From Deltaproteobacteria bacterium (GTDB lineage Bacteria > Myxococcota_A > UBA796 > JAFGLY01), in contig JAFGLY010000069.1 of NCBI GenBank assembly GCA_016927815.1, forward strand, positions 1 to 33,765: a stretch of DNA of 33,765 nucleotides, in the 5' to 3' direction. Position numbers and translations under genes: made by a program. Shown here piece after piece: positions 23,902-32,648 of the stretch. The number at the start of each line of letters is the position of its first letter. Within the stretch, counting starts at the first letter, position 1. The notes below the pieces were generated by a model, which was not told where the DNA came from, ran no database searches, and worked only from the letters and a program-made list of their open reading frames with translations.

Positions 23902-26811
23902 TCATGGTGGTCCGAGGAGTACTTCTCGCGGACGGGCGCCGTCGGCCGGCCCGACGATGCCTTCCCGCTCCATGCGGTCGATGATGTTGGCGGCGCGATT
24001 GTACCCGATCTTGAGGTGCCGCTGGATCATGGAGGTGGAGGCCTTGCCGGCTTCGGACACGATCCGCACCGCGAGATCGTAGAGCTCGGCCGGAATGTCG
24101 TCGTCGGGCCCATCCTCCCTGAGGTCCTCGCGGACGCGGATGTCCGCCTCGTACCTTGGGCCGCCCTGACCTCGGAGGTACTCCGTGACCCTGCGTACCT
24201 CGTCGTCGGCCACGAAGGCACCGTGGACCCGCTCGAGCGTGTTCACGCCTGGGGGCAGGAAGAGCATGTCGCCGTTGCCGAGGAGGGTCTCGGCTCCGTT
24301 CTGATCGAGGATGGTCCGTCCATCCGTCCGGGTCCGCATGGCGAACGCGATGCGGGCGGGCATGTTGGCCTTGATGAGGCCGGTGACGACATCCACGCTG
24401 GGCCGCTGGGTGGCCACGATGAGGTGGAGTCCGGCCGCCCGAGCCTTCTGCGACAGACGGACCACGGACTCCTCCACGTCCCGGGCGGCCTGCATCATGA
24501 GGTCGGCCAGTTCGTCGATGACGATGACGATGTAGGGGAGCTTCTCCGGTCCTGGCAGCGGGTCTCCCTCCGACCAGTCGAGCGGTGCGAACTGGCGGGC
24601 CTTCTGCTCGGTCCACTCCCGCGCCTCCGACTCCACCCGCCGGTTGTAGGCCGCCACGTTGCGCGCACCCCACCGGGCCAGCAGGTGGTACCGCCGGTCC
24701 ATCTCCTCGCACGCCCACCTCAAGGCCGCGGCCGCCAGCTTCACCTCGGTCACGACGGGGTGGAGCAGGTGGGGGATGTCCCGGTAGGGCTCGAACTCGA
24801 GCATCTTCGGATCGATGAGGATGAAGCGGAGCTCGTCCGGGGTACGCGTGTAGATCAGCGAGAGCATCATGGCGTTCATGCCGACGCTCTTGCCACTCCC
24901 CGTGGCGCCGCCGACCAGCAGGTGGGGCATCCGAGACAGGTCGCTGACGACCGGTCGTCCCTCCACCCCCTTGCCCAGGCAGAGCGGCAAGGCGTACCCC
25001 GACTCCCGGAAGGCCGGAGAGGACAGCACGTCCCGGATCCAGACGGTCTGCCGCTTCTGGTTCGGGATCTCGATGCCCACCACCCCCTTGCCCGGGATGG
25101 GTGCCACGATGCGCACCTTGAGGGCCTTCATCGCCATGGCGATGTCGTCCTGCAGAGCCGCGATGCGGGAGATCTTCACGCCGGGCGCGGGCAGCAGTTC
25201 GAAGATGGTGATGACCGGACCCGGCCGGATGGCGACGACCTCGCCCTCGATCCCGAAGGAGCGGATCTTCTCGGACAGGGACGCTGCGAGGATCCTCAAG
25301 CTGTCCTCGTCGTACTCCGCGACGTCGCGTTCGTGCCGATCGAGCAGGGACAGGGTGGGCAACTCGAAGGGCGTGGTGGGATCCGTGGGCAGGAACACCC
25401 GACCTTCGCCCTGGGTCCCTCCGCTCACCAGGTCGCCGGGCTGGAAGGTCACGGCCCCGGCGGAGGGCGCGCGTCGACGGGAGGCCGGTTCGTCGCCGAG
25501 GCTGCCCGGCACCAGGGTGTCCATGGGTGGGGGAGGGGGAGCACCCGCCAGCGGGTTCCGCCTTCCAGGCCGTGGCACGACGGGAACGCCGCTGGGATCG
25601 GGCGCATCGAGAGGGGACGTGGACCGTGCGGGAAGCGGGTCCTCCTCCCCGGTGGCCTCGGCCATGACCTCGACGGGCGAGGCCGCGAACCGGTCCGTCG
25701 GACCGTCGACGGCGTCCGGGGCGTGCACCGTGTCCCCGCGCCAGTCCGGATCCCAGAAGGTCCTTTCGGGAGCGGCTTCTGGCTCGACGAACACCGTGGG
25801 CTCCCAGTCCACCTCGACCAGGACCCTTCCCGCCGGGAGGGTCGGGCGCTCGCCCGATCGGGTCGGACGCTCGGGAGGCAGGGGGGTGAGCGCCTCGGCT
25901 GCATCGGCGGGAAGTGCCCCTGCCGGTCGGGTCTCGGGGGCCGAGGAACCCCGGTGGGACGGCAGCGAGTTCTCCTCGACCATGGCGGCATCGAGCGCCC
26001 GGGGAGCGCCGCGCCGCGCCAGGAGCCGCAACGTACCCCGCACCAGGGCCAGGAGTCCCCGCCCCAGGCCCCGGAGGAGGGCCCCCAGGCCCCGGGATCC
26101 CAGCCGCATGCCCGCCCACGCCCCTCCGAGGGCGAAGCCGGAGGCACGCAGGCTCCATCCCGGCACCCGCTCGAGCCCGTTCAGCAGGAGGGCTGCGCCC
26201 CGCTGGATGTCCAGACCCGCCGCGAGCACCGCGCCGAACAGCCCGCCACCCACCACGATCAGCCAGGCGCCCGCCACCCCGGTGACCTGCCGGATGCCTC
26301 CGGAGACCACGAGGCCCAGAAGCCCACCGGCACGAGGGGGGTCGTTGCCGGGGAGTGCCATCGCGAGGACGGCACAGGCCGCGACCAGCGTGACCAGGGC
26401 GGCCGCGGCGCGGGTCCACCCGAGGGCGGGACGTCCCGCCAGGCGGCGGATGAGCGGCAGGGGGCCCAGGACCACGGCCCAGGACGCCCAGCCGAAGACC
26501 AGGAGGAGCAGGTCGGCGCTCCAGGCCCCTACGCGTCCCCCCCAGTTGGCGACAAAGGTTCCCCCGGCCCGGGAGAAGCACGGATCCTCCGGGTGGTAGG
26601 ATGCAAGGGACAACGCGAGGAAGGCACAGGCCACCACGCCGCCCGCGCGGAGCGCCTGGATCCACAGCACGGGCCCCTCCCTGCCCCGGACGTCGCGGGC
26701 ACGACCGGGCCGTTTCGAGACGGGTCTGCGCGTCACGGTCTTTCGATCGCCGTTGTCACGGGTCGATGCGGTCTTCCTGGATCCGGCCACGGCGGACCTC
26801 CCGGGGTGCAC
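23902..26811 (-). CDS. ftsK: DNA translocase FtsK/SpoIIIE
   Basis: 969 residues. Several hydrophobic membrane segments (about 48-250) are followed by a long Pro/charged linker (about 250-480) and the ATPase motor: Walker A GGATGSGKS around Lys641, Walker B VIVIDELADLMM near 765-772, then TQRPSVDVVTGLIKANMPARIAF. The C-terminal gamma winged-helix domain (about 905-965, ASTSMIQRHLKIGYNRAANIIDRMEREGIV) reads KOPS-type DNA signals. It pumps chromosomal DNA at the septum and activates XerCD recombination. The start at GTG 26811 is uncertain; it has no good ribosome-binding site, and a GTG or ATG start somewhat downstream would still leave the membrane domain intact. The N-terminal basic segment (RKTASTRDNGDRKTVTRRPV) may therefore be absent. 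Confidence 0.95.
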   Translation of the reverse strand: MHPGRSAVAGSRKTASTRDNGDRKTVTRRPVSKRPGRARDVRGREGPVLWIQALRAGGVVACAFLALSLASYHPEDPCFSRAGGTFVANWGGRVGAWSADLLLLVFGWASWAVVLGPLPLIRRLAGRPALGWTRAAAALVTLVAACAVLAMALPGNDPPRAGGLLGLVVSGGIRQVTGVAGAWLIVVGGGLFGAVLAAGLDIQRGAALLLNGLERVPGWSLRASGFALGGAWAGMRLGSRGLGALLRGLGRGLLALVRGTLRLLARRGAPRALDAAMVEENSLPSHRGSSAPETRPAGALPADAAEALTPLPPERPTRSGERPTLPAGRVLVEVDWEPTVFVEPEAAPERTFWDPDWRGDTVHAPDAVDGPTDRFAASPVEVMAEATGEEDPLPARSTSPLDAPDPSGVPVVPRPGRRNPLAGAPPPPPMDTLVPGSLGDEPASRRRAPSAGAVTFQPGDLVSGGTQGEGRVFLPTDPTTPFELPTLSLLDRHERDVAEYDEDSLRILAASLSEKIRSFGIEGEVVAIRPGPVITIFELLPAPGVKISRIAALQDDIAMAMKALKVRIVAPIPGKGVVGIEIPNQKRQTVWIRDVLSSPAFRESGYALPLCLGKGVEGRPVVSDLSRMPHLLVGGATGSGKSVGMNAMMLSLIYTRTPDELRFILIDPKMLEFEPYRDIPHLLHPVVTEVKLAAAALRWACEEMDRRYHLLARWGARNVAAYNRRVESEAREWTEQKARQFAPLDWSEGDPLPGPEKLPYIVIVIDELADLMMQAARDVEESVVRLSQKARAAGLHLIVATQRPSVDVVTGLIKANMPARIAFAMRTRTDGRTILDQNGAETLLGNGDMLFLPPGVNTLERVHGAFVADDEVRRVTEYLRGQGGPRYEADIRVREDLREDGPDDDIPAELYDLAVRIVSEAGKASTSMIQRHLKIGYNRAANIIDRMEREGIVGPADGARPREVLLGPP

Positions 26812-26966
26812 CCCCTGGGGCGGTCTTCCTGCTGTGCAGGGGTTGACACGTCATGGGTTCTACATCAACCAGTATCACAAGATCGCGCTCGGGAAAAGCG
26901 GGGCCGGATCGATGAGGGGGACTCCAGGGGGTTATGGCCGCAGCATCCCTCCTCGAGGAGGCTTCC

Positions 26967-27965
26967 GTGCAGGGCCGTCGCGTCCTGGTGGTCGGCGGAG
27001 CCGGCTACATCGGTTCCCACTGCGCCCTCCTGCTCCAGGAGGCCGGGGCCGAGATCACGGTCTACGACGATCTCTCCACGGGCTACGCCGAGGCGGTGAC
27101 GGGCCGCTTGGTGCGAGGGGATGTGCGGGATCGGGCCCGCCTGGAGACGGTCCTCCAAGAAGGGCGCTTCGACGCCGTGATGCACTTCGCCGCACGCCTG
27201 CTCGTGGGGGAGAGCGTGGCACATCCGCTCGCCTACTTCGACACCAACGTCGCGGGCACCTGTGCGCTGTTGTCCGCCATGGCCGCCGCCGACGTCCGGA
27301 CCCTCGTGTTCTCCTCCTCGTGCGCGATCTACGGTGAGCCCCGCACCCTGCCCCTCGACGAAGCCCATCCGTTCGCGCCGGTGAGCCCCTACGGCCTCAC
27401 CAAGCTCATGGTGGAGCAGGTGCTCGATGCCTGCCGCGAGCGGGAAGGCTTCCGGATCGCCTCGCTGCGCTACTTCAACGCCGCCGGCGCCCACCCAGGG
27501 GGACGCCTCGGTGAAGCCCACGATCCGGAGACCCACCTCGTCCCGCTGGCGCTCGAGGCCGCTGCGGGCTGGCGGCGCATCCGTCTGTTCGGGAGGGACT
27601 ACCCCACGCCCGACGGGACGTGCATCCGGGACTACGTCCACGTCTGGGACCTCGCCGAGGCCCACCGCCTCGCCCTGGAGGCCTTGTGGGCCGGCCAGGC
27701 CGGCCGCGCCTGGAACGTCGGCACCGGCACCGGCTCGTCCGTCCTGGAGGTGATCGCCGCGGTCGAGCGCGTGACCGGTCGAAGCGTGCAGCGGGACGAT
27801 GCCCCCCGCCGGCCCGGGGATCCTCCGGCCCTCTACGCGAAGGCCGACGCCATCCGCCAGGATCTCGGCTGGATCCCCCGCCACCCGGACCTCGAGGTCA
27901 CGGTCGAGCACGCCTGGCGCTGGCTCCAGGCCCCCCGGTACGGACGGTACCCCAGGCGTCCCTGA
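26967..27965 (+). CDS. galE: UDP-glucose 4-epimerase GalE
   Basis: 332 residues from GTG at 26967. Extended short-chain dehydrogenase fold: NAD-binding GGAGYIGSH (about 10-18), catalytic Ser in SSSCAIYG, Tyr and Lys in PYGLTK, then LRYFNAAGAHPGG and GTCIRDYVHVWDLAEAH, all typical of GalE. It interconverts UDP-glucose and UDP-galactose for polysaccharide and LPS synthesis. An in-frame ATG at 26934 would add 11 residues, but GAGGAGG lies five bases before the GTG and the family N-terminus starts there, so the GTG is preferred. It is alone on the plus strand, between ftsK and the envelope operon. Confidence 0.94.
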   Translation: MQGRRVLVVGGAGYIGSHCALLLQEAGAEITVYDDLSTGYAEAVTGRLVRGDVRDRARLETVLQEGRFDAVMHFAARLLVGESVAHPLAYFDTNVAGTCALLSAMAAADVRTLVFSSSCAIYGEPRTLPLDEAHPFAPVSPYGLTKLMVEQVLDACREREGFRIASLRYFNAAGAHPGGRLGEAHDPETHLVPLALEAAAGWRRIRLFGRDYPTPDGTCIRDYVHVWDLAEAHRLALEALWAGQAGRAWNVGTGTGSSVLEVIAAVERVTGRSVQRDDAPRRPGDPPALYAKADAIRQDLGWIPRHPDLEVTVEHAWRWLQAPRYGRYPRRP

Positions 27966-27986
27966 ACGCCCCTCCCCCCCGCGGGG

Positions 27987-29402
27987 TCAATAGGTGGCGA
28001 TCAGGTGGAGGTGTACGTTCACGTTGTCGAACTCGACATCCGGGTGCACACCGCCGACCGATGCACGTTCGTCCCACCAGACGCCCACGGTGGTGGAGAG
28101 CCACCGGTTGATGGCGTAGGTGAGGTCCCCTTTCGCTCGAAGCACGTGGTCGTCCCGGCTCACCTCCCCCCGGAACGCCTCGCGCCGGTACCCGCCCTCC
28201 ACGGCGGCCCCGAACCGAGGGGTGAAGATCCTGCGGTACTTGCCGTACACGTAGTCGTAGACGAGGTAGTTCGTGAAGTAGACGTCCTGGACGTCGCGCA
28301 CGTAGCCGGCCGAGAACCGCGAGGCCTGATCCACGGCGTACTCGCCCACGAGGGTGACGGTGAGGCGGTCGATGCCCTGGACATCCCTGCCGAATCCCTG
28401 GGAGAGGTCGTCGTCCACCGACGCTTCGAGGTCGGGGATGAGGAGCGCTGCCTCGTCGAGGACGGACTGCTCGTCGTAGGTGCCCCAGACCCACCCGCCC
28501 GACAGGTTGACGCCAAGGCGCTCGGTGACCTTGCCCTGCAGCCCCGCGCGGACCTTGAGCATGTCTCCGTCGGGGCTGCCCAGGTAAGAACCATGCGCGC
28601 CCGGTTCGACCCCAGGCTCGCTCTGGATGTTGATCAGGTTGTTGTCCCACTCGAACCACTCCCACTTCCCGTCGAGCACCACGGTCGTGCGCGGAAAGAA
28701 CTTCCAACGGCCCTGCAGCAGCGCCGCGTAGGAGAGCCGAGAGTTGTAGTTCTCGTTCATCTCGGGGTTCGCGGTCTCGGGGACCTTGTAGTCGTCCCAC
28801 ATCACGTACATCCCGCCCTGGAACTCGAGGGCCTGTCCGGGCCGGGCCACCAGGTGGCCCGTGGCCTGCGAGGTGAAACGGTGGATGAGGGCGCTGGCGG
28901 GCGAGTACAAGGCCTCCGACGGCCGGTCCGTGCTCACGAGCCGGCCGTCGAGGTTCACGCCTGCCGGAGCCTTGGGCAGGATCTGGAGCTTGAGCCCCGC
29001 GTGCCCATCACGGTACCGATCCAGGTTGGCGTAGTGGGGCCAGGCCTTCTTGAAGTCCAGGTACTTCTGGAGGTGGTAGGTGGCATGGGCATCGAGGATC
29101 GTGGATTCGGTCTTGTGCGCAAGCGTGGCCGAGGGCTCCACCACGATGGAGAAGACGTCGTGCTCATGGTCCTGCTCGTGGTAGGCGTTGGAGTCGTACT
29201 CGCCCCCGAAAGTCACCTTGGGAGCGAGCTCGGCGGTGCCGACCCGGACGTATCGCCGCTCTGGGGGCGCATCCTGGGCGAAGGCGGCGCGCGCGTGGGC
29301 GCAGGCGACGAGGCCGACGACCAGGAGGGCCGGGCAGGCCGCCGCCAGGAGGGGTCTCCTGCCGGTTCGTCTCCTGGAAGTCACCACGTTCAGCATCCGC
29401 AT
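27987..29402 (-). CDS. Outer-membrane beta-barrel protein (BBP2-like)
   Basis: 471 residues. A long basic N-terminus, a hydrophobic segment (about 18-42) and a signal site near AFAQDA; LVAC inside the segment also fits a lipobox, so lipidation is possible. The mature part begins APKVTFGGEYDSNAYHEQDHEHDVFSIVVEPSATL, as in the putative beta-barrel porin 2 family, and continues with many 10-12-residue amphipathic strands (LDGKWEWFEWD, LGVNLSGGWVWGTYD, VTLVGEYAVDQASRFSAGYV). It ends in an aromatic-terminated strand (HLHLIATY), a usual outer-membrane assembly signal. It is last in the probable operon with the TolQ/TolR/AgmX-like genes and could be that machine's outer-membrane part. Confidence 0.82.
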   Translation of the reverse strand: MRMLNVVTSRRRTGRRPLLAAACPALLVVGLVACAHARAAFAQDAPPERRYVRVGTAELAPKVTFGGEYDSNAYHEQDHEHDVFSIVVEPSATLAHKTESTILDAHATYHLQKYLDFKKAWPHYANLDRYRDGHAGLKLQILPKAPAGVNLDGRLVSTDRPSEALYSPASALIHRFTSQATGHLVARPGQALEFQGGMYVMWDDYKVPETANPEMNENYNSRLSYAALLQGRWKFFPRTTVVLDGKWEWFEWDNNLINIQSEPGVEPGAHGSYLGSPDGDMLKVRAGLQGKVTERLGVNLSGGWVWGTYDEQSVLDEAALLIPDLEASVDDDLSQGFGRDVQGIDRLTVTLVGEYAVDQASRFSAGYVRDVQDVYFTNYLVYDYVYGKYRRIFTPRFGAAVEGGYRREAFRGEVSRDDHVLRAKGDLTYAINRWLSTTVGVWWDERASVGGVHPDVEFDNVNVHLHLIATY

Positions 29403-29511
29403 GCCGCCGTCACAGAAAAATCCGCCTGTTGCTAACGGGTTGGCCTGATGCGGGGAAGGCGGCGGGCCTCGCTCCCCTCGGCCTCGGGGATCCCCTTGAG
29501 GGGAGGGGTCG

Positions 29512-30051
29512 TTACTGGAACTGGCTCATGGGGGGAGGATCGGGGATGGCTTCGTCGCCCGCTACGACGGGCACTTCTTCGTCGGAGTAGGCCACGCTCG
29601 CGTCCACCAGCGATACCGAGGTGGTGCCCTTCTGCTCGGAGGTGCCGCCGCAGGCCTCCGCCTCGGCTCTTAGCTGGCGGACCTTGGAGAGGGCGATGGC
29701 GATCTTCCGGTGCTCGTGGTCTGCCACCACGGTGTCTCCGGTCGCGAAGGCCTGCTTCATGGTCGAGGCCGAGGTCTCGCTGACCTCCAGCAGCGCTCGC
29801 ATGGTGGTCAGCTTCTTGCTCAGGCACTGGATGCGTGCGTTGTCCTTCGCGCGCTGGGCGGACTCCAGCATCCGGGCCACCTCCTTCGACAGGCTCCGCA
29901 TCTCGCCGATGGCCTTCCCTGCGAACTCGACCTTCTCCTGAGACGTCTGTGCGGTCTGTGCCAGGGCGGAGCCCTGCGCGTCGACGGGGTCGGGAAACAC
30001 GAGGGGAAGAAGCAGGACCAGGGGAAGGAAGCAGGCCAGAAGTCGACGCAT
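29512..30051 (-). CDS. Exported coiled-coil protein, function unknown
   Basis: 179 residues. ATG at 30051 follows a GGAGT site and starts a signal peptide (MRRLLACFLPLVLLLPLVFPDPVDA). The mature part (about 35-125) is helical and heptad-like, rich in Ala, Lys and Glu (EFAGKAIGEMRSLSKEVARMLESAQRAKDNARIQCLSKKLTTMRALLEV), with two Cys residues. The C-terminus (DEEVPVVAGDEAIPDPPPMSQFQ) is acidic and Pro-rich. The frame is open to 30168, but the longer form buries the signal peptide. It lies between the AgmX-like and barrel genes and is probably periplasmic, perhaps a rigid linker across the periplasm; the linker role is inference. Confidence 0.75.
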   Translation of the reverse strand: MRRLLACFLPLVLLLPLVFPDPVDAQGSALAQTAQTSQEKVEFAGKAIGEMRSLSKEVARMLESAQRAKDNARIQCLSKKLTTMRALLEVSETSASTMKQAFATGDTVVADHEHRKIAIALSKVRQLRAEAEACGGTSEQKGTTSVSLVDASVAYSDEEVPVVAGDEAIPDPPPMSQFQ

Positions 30052-30175
30052 GGGGAAGGACTCCACCAAAGCTGCCAGTGGGGCTTTCAGGGTAGCACAC
30101 GGGCCGTCGGGTGTCCTGCATGGGATGCCCGTTGCGCTGCCGGGTCCCGTGTCTCGCGCCGTCGACACCCCGCGG

Positions 30176-31525
30176 CTACCCCGGGGCGAGGATGAAGGGG
30201 TAGATGACCTCGGTCTCGGGGGGGAGGTCGGTGGGGAACCGCCAGTGCCGGATGCGGTTCATGATGCAGGTCGCGAGCTCGTCGTCCCCGGTGCTGTTGG
30301 AGACGAGGCTGACGCCGCTCACCCGGCCATTGGAGATGGTCCAGGAGATCTCGATGCGCCCGGAAAGCGAGGGATTGGCCTTCAGCCGCTGCTCGTAGCA
30401 GGCCTTCACGCCGCCGATGTACGAGCCGATCACCTTCTTGACCACGGCCGGATCGCCTCCGGTGACGTCGGCGGCACCGCTCGTGACCCGGCCACGGACC
30501 TTGGTCCCCGGACCGCTGCCCACGTTCGACTGGCCGCCCGCCGCCAGGGCGAGGTCTCCGATGGAGGCGTCCTTGCGGGAGATCCCGGTGCCCACGCCGG
30601 CTCGGACGGCCAGGGATTCCTGGGTGCCGATCTCCGCGCCGTGGACCTCGCCCAGGGCGGTCTCCAGGTTCTGCCCGATGCCCGAACCCTCGGCGAAGAG
30701 ATCTTCGGCGGCGCCGTCCGCCGACTCTCCACGCGTGCCGATGAGCTTCAGGAGCAGGGACCGTTCCAGGACCTCCTGCTCCATGGCGCGCCGCCTGGCG
30801 ATCTCTGCGGCGGCCTTCTCGTCGGCCGTGAGTTCCCGTCTGGGGATCTTCGACTCGGTCTGCTGCTCCTCGATCTCTCGCTTCTCCTCCTTCTTGGTCT
30901 CGGAGGTGGCTCCGTCGTCGACGATCTCGCCCTCCTCCTGCAGTTCGATCTTGACGAACCGCTTCTGCACCTCGGCGATGGTCACGATGGGCTCGGGTTC
31001 CACGCTGTAGATGTAGACGACGAACACGCCGGCCAGCACGGTGAAGAGGCCCAGGAAGCCCAGGAAGACGGGATCGTCCTCATCGAAGATGCGCGGTTTG
31101 AAATCCTTGGGGACGGTCGGACGCAGGGGTTCGGGTGGAGCCGGGACGAACTGGAAGAGGACGGTGACGTCCCCGATCGTGATCTTGCCGCGGTTGCGAT
31201 CCGAGATCGGCAGAACCCACGCGTCCCCTCTCCGCTGGGTCTTGGGGTCCCGTTTCAACTGCTCCAGGTCGGTCACCTGCTGGTCGGTGCCGACCTTGCC
31301 GCTCATGCCGGCCAGGACCTGGAGTTCGTATTGGTCGCCGTGGACCGTGAAGAGGGGGAACCGGCTGGGGATTCCTTGGAGATCGACCGGGAACGTGGCC
31401 TTGGCGGAGGATCCGATCGTGACGCTCCTGCCCGGATCGATGCGCTTCTCCTGGACGATCTTGCCGCCCTGGAGGATCCCGATGCGGAGAACCTTGATCA
31501 GCGTCTGGATGGGAAGTTGTGCCAT
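30176..31525 (-). CDS. AgmX/PglI-type TonB-like protein with FHA-like N-terminus (GltG-like)
   Basis: 449 residues. Residues about 10-125 look like a forkhead-associated domain (RIGILQGGKIVQEKRIDPGRSVTIGSS and later DRNRGKITIGDVTVLF). One membrane segment follows at about 152-174 (DPVFLGFLGLFTVLAGVFVVYIYS), then a charged helical stretch (about 180-260) and a Gly/Ala-rich linker. The C-terminal ~95 residues match the AgmX/PglI domain, a TonB-like module (VVKKVIGSYIGGVKACYEQRLKANPSLSGRIEISWTI, ending IMNRIRHWRFP). This is the layout of GltG in Myxococcus gliding machinery: a cytoplasmic phospho-sensing domain joined through the inner membrane to a periplasmic energy-transducing domain. TolQ/TolR genes stand just upstream. 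Whether it serves motility or transport is not decided by sequence. Confidence 0.85.
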   Translation of the reverse strand: MAQLPIQTLIKVLRIGILQGGKIVQEKRIDPGRSVTIGSSAKATFPVDLQGIPSRFPLFTVHGDQYELQVLAGMSGKVGTDQQVTDLEQLKRDPKTQRRGDAWVLPISDRNRGKITIGDVTVLFQFVPAPPEPLRPTVPKDFKPRIFDEDDPVFLGFLGLFTVLAGVFVVYIYSVEPEPIVTIAEVQKRFVKIELQEEGEIVDDGATSETKKEEKREIEEQQTESKIPRRELTADEKAAAEIARRRAMEQEVLERSLLLKLIGTRGESADGAAEDLFAEGSGIGQNLETALGEVHGAEIGTQESLAVRAGVGTGISRKDASIGDLALAAGGQSNVGSGPGTKVRGRVTSGAADVTGGDPAVVKKVIGSYIGGVKACYEQRLKANPSLSGRIEISWTISNGRVSGVSLVSNSTGDDELATCIMNRIRHWRFPTDLPPETEVIYPFILAPG

Positions 31526-31606
31526 GCGGAAAGCCGTCGGGACGCGGATGGGGAGCCGAAGGGCATCCCTCTCGTCAGGCCATGGGTGAAAACGGTTCCC
31601 ATCGTA

Positions 31607-32125
31607 TCACCGAGGAACGCCACCCGGGGAGGGGCGCAGGGCCTCAGAACCCAGCACCAGTAAGTGAAATTCATGAAAACCTGCCTCCTGGGCCGTGTAC
31701 ATGACCTCCCTCAGGACGGCGAACGGCAGATCCTGGTCGCCTTCGAGCACCACCGGTTCGCCCCGGAGAGACCGTGCACCGCCCTCCGAGGCCCCGAGGA
31801 GGTGCTCGTGAAGAACCGGGACGAGGCGCCCTTCCTTGAATTCTCCGGGAATCCGGGGGCCAACGGGACCCTCCTCCAACCCCACGATGGGTCTGCCGTT
31901 CAGGAACAGGGTTTCTCGAGTGATGCGGATCCGGAGGCCCTCCGCCGGAACCCGGGTGGCGGTGGACCTCGGCAGGCTCAAGCCTTCGTCCAGTCGTGGG
32001 TCCGCCTCGACCGGTCCATAGACCGAGAGGAGGAAGAGGACGAGGATCACCAGCACGTCCAGCAACGACGTGAGCCCGACACCGGCGCTGGGCACCTCGC
32101 GCCGAGGCAGGCCCCAGGGGTTCAC
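31607..32125 (-). CDS. TolR/ExbD-type subunit with the conserved membrane Asp
   Basis: 172 residues. A short cytoplasmic N-terminus, one membrane helix (about 16-38, GVGLTSLLDVLVILVLFLLSV) and a periplasmic domain. The helix carries the Asp (Asp23, in LLDVLV) that in TolR, ExbD and MotB carries protons. In the periplasmic part the typical ITRETLFLNGRPI strand and DLPFAVLREVMYTAQEAGF helix are recognisable. GTG at 32125 overlaps the stop of the other TolR-like gene by four bases (GTGA). With TolQ it should form the proton-driven stator; compare AglQ/AglS of Myxococcus. The C-terminus is slightly longer than in TolR (about 140). Confidence 0.85.
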   Translation of the reverse strand: MNPWGLPRREVPSAGVGLTSLLDVLVILVLFLLSVYGPVEADPRLDEGLSLPRSTATRVPAEGLRIRITRETLFLNGRPIVGLEEGPVGPRIPGEFKEGRLVPVLHEHLLGASEGGARSLRGEPVVLEGDQDLPFAVLREVMYTAQEAGFHEFHLLVLGSEALRPSPGGVPR

Positions 32126-32640
32126 GGCGTCACCTCGCCTCCCGCAACCCCCGCCAGCACGGGGTCCGGGAAGAGCACCCGCGGCCGACCCGATGCATCT
32201 CGCGTGGCAGGGTCCTCGCGGCAGGCGTCCATGATTCGCACGATGGCCGCATAGGAGACGTCGTCGGAGGGCAGGATCACGACCCGGCGATCCGCGGGCC
32301 GGGCATCCTTCACCCGGGCCAGCGCACGGGTGAGGCCTTCCAGGTCGTAGGCTGTGGCCCCGTCGCAGCGGCCTCCCCCGCAGGGCAGAACCACGGGCTC
32401 GAACCCATCCAACCCCGGTCTTAGCTCCATTCCGGAGGGGTCTGCGACGATGGTGACCTCGGGCGGCGCCCCCTCTCGAGGCCCCGGAGGCACGACTTCC
32501 TTCAGGGGGGTCTCGATGGCGGACACCTGGAGGAACCGCGCCGCCATGAGAAGAAACGGCACCAGGAGCGCCATGAGGCTCATGACGGGAAGGAGGTGGA
32601 GATCCCCGGCGGACGGCGGAACGCGAGGGGTCCGGAACAC
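32122..32640 (-). CDS. TolR/ExbD-type subunit lacking the membrane Asp
   Basis: 172 residues if it starts at GTG 32640, eight bases after the TolQ stop. No strong ribosome-binding site is seen, so coupling to TolQ translation is likely. The single membrane helix (about 17-36, LLPVMSLMALLVPFLLMAA) contains no Asp or Glu, unlike its partner gene. The periplasmic part has the TolR-like pattern, with VVILPSDDVSYAAIVRIMDACRE near the end and two Cys in a CGGGRC pair around 93-98. Myxococcus uses two TolR-type proteins (AglQ and AglS) with one TolQ (AglR), and this gene order is the same. Missing the Asp suggests a structural rather than proton-carrying role; that is inference. Confidence 0.75.
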   Translation of the reverse strand: MFRTPRVPPSAGDLHLLPVMSLMALLVPFLLMAARFLQVSAIETPLKEVVPPGPREGAPPEVTIVADPSGMELRPGLDGFEPVVLPCGGGRCDGATAYDLEGLTRALARVKDARPADRRVVILPSDDVSYAAIVRIMDACREDPATRDASGRPRVLFPDPVLAGVAGGEVTP

Positions 32641-32648
32641 GACGCCGG

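Noticed and set aside
26843-26848. Perfect TTGACA in the ftsK-galE gap as a galE promoter
   Set aside because: No acceptable -10 at 16-18 bases: TACATC is only 12 bases away and TATCAC is 24 away. It may still be used by another mode, but I do not annotate it.
23707-27099. 1130-residue plus-strand open frame
   Set aside because: Antisense to lolA and ftsK; no domain, Gly/Arg/His-rich.
27977-27986. CCCCGCGGGG as a terminator between galE and the barrel gene
   Set aside because: The palindrome has almost no loop and only 10 bases, and no T-run; it is likely a chance feature of GC-rich sequence.
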